From positions 118,095-182,094 of the forward strand of contig NZ_CAKXZT010000121.1 in the NCBI RefSeq assembly GCF_935825525.1: a stretch of 64,000 bases of DNA, written 5' to 3'. Below the pieces are notes generated by a model, which had not been told where the DNA came from, did not search any database, and saw only the letters and a program-made list of their open reading frames with translations. This document shows, piece by piece, positions 61,108 to 64,000 of the stretch (positions within the stretch are counted from its first letter, which is position 1; each line of letters opens with the position of its first letter). The stretch is from Mesorhizobium escarrei. Its GTDB lineage: Bacteria > Pseudomonadota > Alphaproteobacteria > Rhizobiales > Rhizobiaceae. The translations under genes were made by a program, and so were the position numbers.

Positions 61108-62130
61108 ATGGGGCTCGATGTGGTTTCCAAACCGATCACTGTGAAGGCGAGGTCCGACGCGTCAGCGTTGGCGCGCCTCAAGCCCTCGGGCCGCGCCCAG
61201 ACGATGATGGTGTTGGGATGGCTGGTCGGGCTTGCCATCGTCGTGGCGATCCCGCTGCTCGACCTGCCGCCGATCTGGTCGGCGGCCGCGCTCCTGACGG
61301 TGATTTATGTGCCCGCGGCGGTTGGGCAAAACCTGATAATCGGCAATGCCGGCCTTTTGGCGATGGGGCAGGCCGCGTTTGTCGGTGTAGGCGCCTACAC
61401 CTCGGCCGTGCTGGCCGTCCGCTACAATTTGGACGCGGCCGTGACGATCCCGGCGGCTATGCTCCTGTCGGGGTTAATCGGAGCGCTCGTCGGCTTTCCG
61501 GCGCTACGCATCAGCGGCGACTACCTCTTCATCGTGTCGCTCGGCTTCAACCTCATCGTGATCGACGTCATCCTGCAATGGGGGGATGTCACGGGCGGCG
61601 CGACCGGCCTGACGGGCGTACCGACGATGCATCTTTTCGGCGTCGACCTGGGCGTCGGAGCGCCCTTCTATCTGGTGGTCGTCAGCCTCGTCCTTCTGAG
61701 CCTCGTCATTACGCAGGCCATCGCCTCAAGTCGGTTTGGCCTTACGATGGAAGCGATCCGCGACGACGAGGTGGCCGCCAGATCCATCGGCATCGCGACC
61801 GCCGCGCCGAAGATCTACTTCTTTGCGATCGGCTCGGCGCTCGCAGGCCTTTCGGGTGCGCTGCTCGGCTACTACCTCGGCTATGTCGGCTCGCGTAGCT
61901 TCGATGTGACGGCAAGCCTCCTCATCTTCCAGATGGCGGTCATCGGCGGGCTTGGTCGGATCAGCGGCTCAATCGTCGGTGCTTGCATTATCATCCTGCT
62001 GCCCGAGCTGCTCAGGCCGCTTCAGGACTATCGGCTGCTCCTCGCCGGTCTTCTGATCGTTGTCCTGATGGCGACGCGGCCGCAGGGGATTCTTGGCAAG
62101 ACCAAGATCACCAACCTGATCAAAAAATGA
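61108..62130 (+). CDS. branched-chain amino acid-type ABC permease (LivM-like)
   Basis: A 340-residue permease with about nine spans after a 30-residue polar N terminus. LIIGNAGLLAMGQAAFVGVG is the LivM signature and AVIGGLGRISGSIVGACIII the coupling region. Its stop overlaps the LivG-like start (ATGA). Pairs with the LivH-like subunit. Confidence 0.93.
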   Translation: MGLDVVSKPITVKARSDASALARLKPSGRAQTMMVLGWLVGLAIVVAIPLLDLPPIWSAAALLTVIYVPAAVGQNLIIGNAGLLAMGQAAFVGVGAYTSAVLAVRYNLDAAVTIPAAMLLSGLIGALVGFPALRISGDYLFIVSLGFNLIVIDVILQWGDVTGGATGLTGVPTMHLFGVDLGVGAPFYLVVVSLVLLSLVITQAIASSRFGLTMEAIRDDEVAARSIGIATAAPKIYFFAIGSALAGLSGALLGYYLGYVGSRSFDVTASLLIFQMAVIGGLGRISGSIVGACIIILLPELLRPLQDYRLLLAGLLIVVLMATRPQGILGKTKITNLIKK

Positions 62131-62921
62131 CGGACACCGCGGAGACGCCGAAGATGGGAGACGCATTGTCCGTATCGAACCTGACGCTGTCGTATGGCGG
62201 CGTGAAAGCGCTCGCCGGCGTCAGCGTCGTGGTGCCGAGTGGCGAGATCATCGGGCTCATCGGTCCGAACGGCTCAGGAAAATCTTCCTTGATCAATGTG
62301 ATCTCGGGCGCCTATCGGGGACCCTATCAGGGTGAGGTGTGCATCAATGGCACGGATGTACACGACATGCCCGCCCACCGCCGCGCGTCAGTTGGAATGT
62401 CTCGCATCTTCCAAGGCATCCGGCTGTTCGACACGCTGACGGTCGAGCAGAACATCCTGCTTGGCGGCCACGTCCACTATGCCACCGGCTACGTGGCCAG
62501 CATCCTGCGCACGCCGCGCGCGCGGCTGGAAATGGCCGAGCAGCGCGAACGGGCCAGGGCAGTCATGGCGCTTTTTGGCGACCGGCTTCTGCCGCGCGCC
62601 GATCAGCAGGTGCTGTCGCTCTCCTACGCCAACCGGCGTCGGGTCGAGATTTCCCGGGCGTTGATGACGGCGCCGGAACTCTTGCTGCTCGACGAACCCA
62701 TGGCCGGCATGAACCCGCACGAGACGGAGGAACTCACCGAACAGCTGCGCGCGCTCAACCGTGCCCAGAAGATCTCGATGCTTCTCGTCGAGCACAAGAT
62801 GTCGGTGATCGGCGACCTCTGCGCGAATGTCTACGTGCTGAGCAGCGGCACGGTTATCGCCCATGGACCCGTCGGCATGATCCAGCAGGACGAGAAAGTA
62901 GTGGAGGCATTCCTTGGCTGA
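62127..62921 (+). CDS. branched-chain amino acid-type ABC ATPase (LivG-like)
   Basis: A 264-residue ATPase: Walker A GPNGSGKSSLINVISG, Walker B LLLLDEPMAGMNPHE, switch LLVEHKMSVI. The signature is LSYANRRRVEISRAL, where the usual YGQ is YAN. The frame extends upstream over LivM, but ATG 62127 with its ATGA overlap begins the homologous protein. Works with the LivF-like ATPase. Confidence 0.92.
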   Translation: MTDTAETPKMGDALSVSNLTLSYGGVKALAGVSVVVPSGEIIGLIGPNGSGKSSLINVISGAYRGPYQGEVCINGTDVHDMPAHRRASVGMSRIFQGIRLFDTLTVEQNILLGGHVHYATGYVASILRTPRARLEMAEQRERARAVMALFGDRLLPRADQQVLSLSYANRRRVEISRALMTAPELLLLDEPMAGMNPHETEELTEQLRALNRAQKISMLLVEHKMSVIGDLCANVYVLSSGTVIAHGPVGMIQQDEKVVEAFLG

Positions 62922-63672
62922 TTGCTCTACGCACCAGACGGCTGGTCAAAGCGGCACTCCGCTTCTGCAGCTGGACAATGTGAGCGTGAACTACGGCAAG
63001 TTCCGCGCACTGACTGATGTGAGCTATAAGATCTACCCTGGGCAGATCGTGGCGCTTCTTGGCGGCAACGCCTCGGGCAAATCCACGTCGATGAAGACGA
63101 TCAGCGGCACCACGACCGTGACCGCGGGCGAGATCTTCTGGAAGGGCGAGTTGATCACCCGTGAACCGACGCCGGCGCGCATGGCGCGCGGCATCGGCGT
63201 CGTCCCGGAAGGACGGCGTATGTTCGCCTCTCTCACGGTGCTTGAAAATCTCCAGCTGGGCGCCTGGGCCGGCAGCAAAGGCAGCGCCACGAGCGACGAC
63301 ATCGCCGAGATGCTCGATCTCTTTCCGCCCCTGAAGAACCTGGTCAATCGCCCCTCGGGCGTCTTGTCGGGCGGCGAGCAGCAGATGGTGGCCTTTGCCC
63401 GCGCGCTGATCCGCCACCCCGAGCTCGTCATCATGGACGAGCCGTCGATGGGCCTCGCGCCTGCGCTGGTGAAGCGTGTCTTCGAGATCATCGAAGAAAT
63501 CAAGAGCCGGAAGATCGCGGTCTTCATCGTCGAGCAGAACGCGCGCGCCGCCCTGCGTGTCGCCGACTACGCCTATGTTCTCGCGGCCGGGCAAGTCGTG
63601 CTCGAGGGCACGCCCGATGTGGTGGCGACCGCGCCGATGATGACCGAAGCATATCTTGGAAAGAGGAGCTGA
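62914..63672 (+). CDS. branched-chain amino acid-type ABC ATPase (LivF-like)
   Basis: A 252-residue ATPase. Walker A is GGNASGKSTSMKTISG (Asn-Ala-Ser where GANGAGKS is common), then GVVPEGRRMFASLTVLENL, signature LSGGEQQMVAFARAL, Walker B LVIMDEPSMGLAPALV and switch FIVEQNA. The start is TTG 62914, six bases after GGAGG (62903-62907), overlapping the previous gene by eight bases. Second ATPase of the importer. Confidence 0.92.
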   Translation: MADCSTHQTAGQSGTPLLQLDNVSVNYGKFRALTDVSYKIYPGQIVALLGGNASGKSTSMKTISGTTTVTAGEIFWKGELITREPTPARMARGIGVVPEGRRMFASLTVLENLQLGAWAGSKGSATSDDIAEMLDLFPPLKNLVNRPSGVLSGGEQQMVAFARALIRHPELVIMDEPSMGLAPALVKRVFEIIEEIKSRKIAVFIVEQNARAALRVADYAYVLAAGQVVLEGTPDVVATAPMMTEAYLGKRS

Positions 63673-63677
63673 ACTTC

Positions 63678-64000
63678 ATGTCAACGTCGCAGGGCCCGAA
63701 ATGGGCGATCGTCACCGGTGCGGGCAGCGGAATGGGCCGCGCCTTCGCCGAGAAGTTCCTGGCCAAAGGGTGGGGCGTTCTCGCGATGGACCTTTCAGGC
63801 GAGGGCCTCGGTCGGCTTCACGAAGCCTACGCCGGTAGAGAGGCCAGTCTCATCGCGGCCACACTCGACGTTACCGACCGGGCTGCGATCGCCGACGCGA
63901 TCGACAGGAGCGGCATCGGCGGTCAGCTTTCTGCGGCTGTGACGGCGGCGGGCATCTTTCCGCCGACGAACCTTCTGACCTTCACCGTGGATCACTTCGA
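63678..64000 (+). CDS. SDR-family oxidoreductase, cut by window end
   Basis: The first 107 residues of a classical SDR: TGAGSGMGRAFAEKFLAKGW binds NAD(P), and LDVTDRAAIADAID with SAAVTAAGIFPPTN is the central NAG-like region. The catalytic Ser/Tyr/Lys lie beyond the window. It begins five bases after the LivF-like stop, so it is in the importer operon and probably acts on the imported compound. Confidence 0.85.
   Translation, partial: MSTSQGPKWAIVTGAGSGMGRAFAEKFLAKGWGVLAMDLSGEGLGRLHEAYAGREASLIAATLDVTDRAAIADAIDRSGIGGQLSAAVTAAGIFPPTNLLTFTVDHF

Overview
The window looks like an accessory, catabolism-rich region of an alphaproteobacterium of the order Hyphomicrobiales (rhizobia and relatives). 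This is inferred from the GC-rich sequence, a Ros/MucR-family regulator, five complete ABC importers with matched dehydrogenases, and small proteins ending in the AANDN motif. The genus cannot be fixed from the sequence alone. No rRNA, tRNA, CRISPR array or intact insertion sequence was seen.

Layout. 0-3 kb is a scarred edge: a PIN/antitoxin pair, a broken serine recombinase and a broken HerA-type ATPase. 3-9.2 kb (minus strand) is an aldolase-like gene, a sugar ABC importer and a short-chain dehydrogenase. 9.6-16.9 kb (plus) is the divergent operon: an ADP-dependent sugar kinase, an SmoEFGK-like polyol importer, a polyol dehydrogenase and a DeoR repressor. 17-23.6 kb is a second scarred zone with a MucR homologue, a Fic protein, a LysE exporter, and fragments of a histidine kinase, a response regulator, a DNA glycosylase, an AraC regulator, a cytochrome c and a permease. 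23.6-36.3 kb (minus) is an RpiR-controlled importer with a fused double permease, followed by amidohydrolase, aldehyde dehydrogenase, a two-subunit GMC dehydrogenase, a D-threonine-aldolase-like enzyme and a threonine-synthase-like enzyme. 37.2-56.8 kb is a large catabolic block: TetR regulator, enoyl-CoA hydratase, an RbsABC-type importer, aldehyde dehydrogenase, GMC oxidoreductase, two aldo-keto reductases, CoA-transferase, MaoC dehydratase, acyl-CoA dehydrogenase, SDRs, a DUF993 protein, a sugar isomerase-like TIM barrel and a cupin. 57-58.5 kb holds a broken LacI gene, other debris and a CGNR regulator. 58.9-64 kb is a complete Liv-type importer followed by the start of an SDR.

The most interesting signal is a palindrome, (G)TAAC-N6-GTTA(C), found in front of the enoyl-CoA hydratase/tetR operon (38763-38778), the CoA-transferase (47943-47960), the AKR/MaoC operon (51097-51110) and the acyl-CoA dehydrogenase operon (51216-51231), with an imperfect copy before the RbsABC-type importer (38979-38988). 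It ties these units into one probable TetR regulon: a compound is imported by a sugar-type ABC system, oxidised by GMC and aldehyde dehydrogenases, and then apparently handled as a CoA thioester. I do not recognise this as a described pathway; its substrate is unknown. A second candidate pathway joins the divergent kinase and aldolase-like genes around 9.2-9.6 kb to the polyol importer and dehydrogenase. A third pattern is architectural: each of the five solute-binding-protein genes is followed by a stem-loop before its permease gene.
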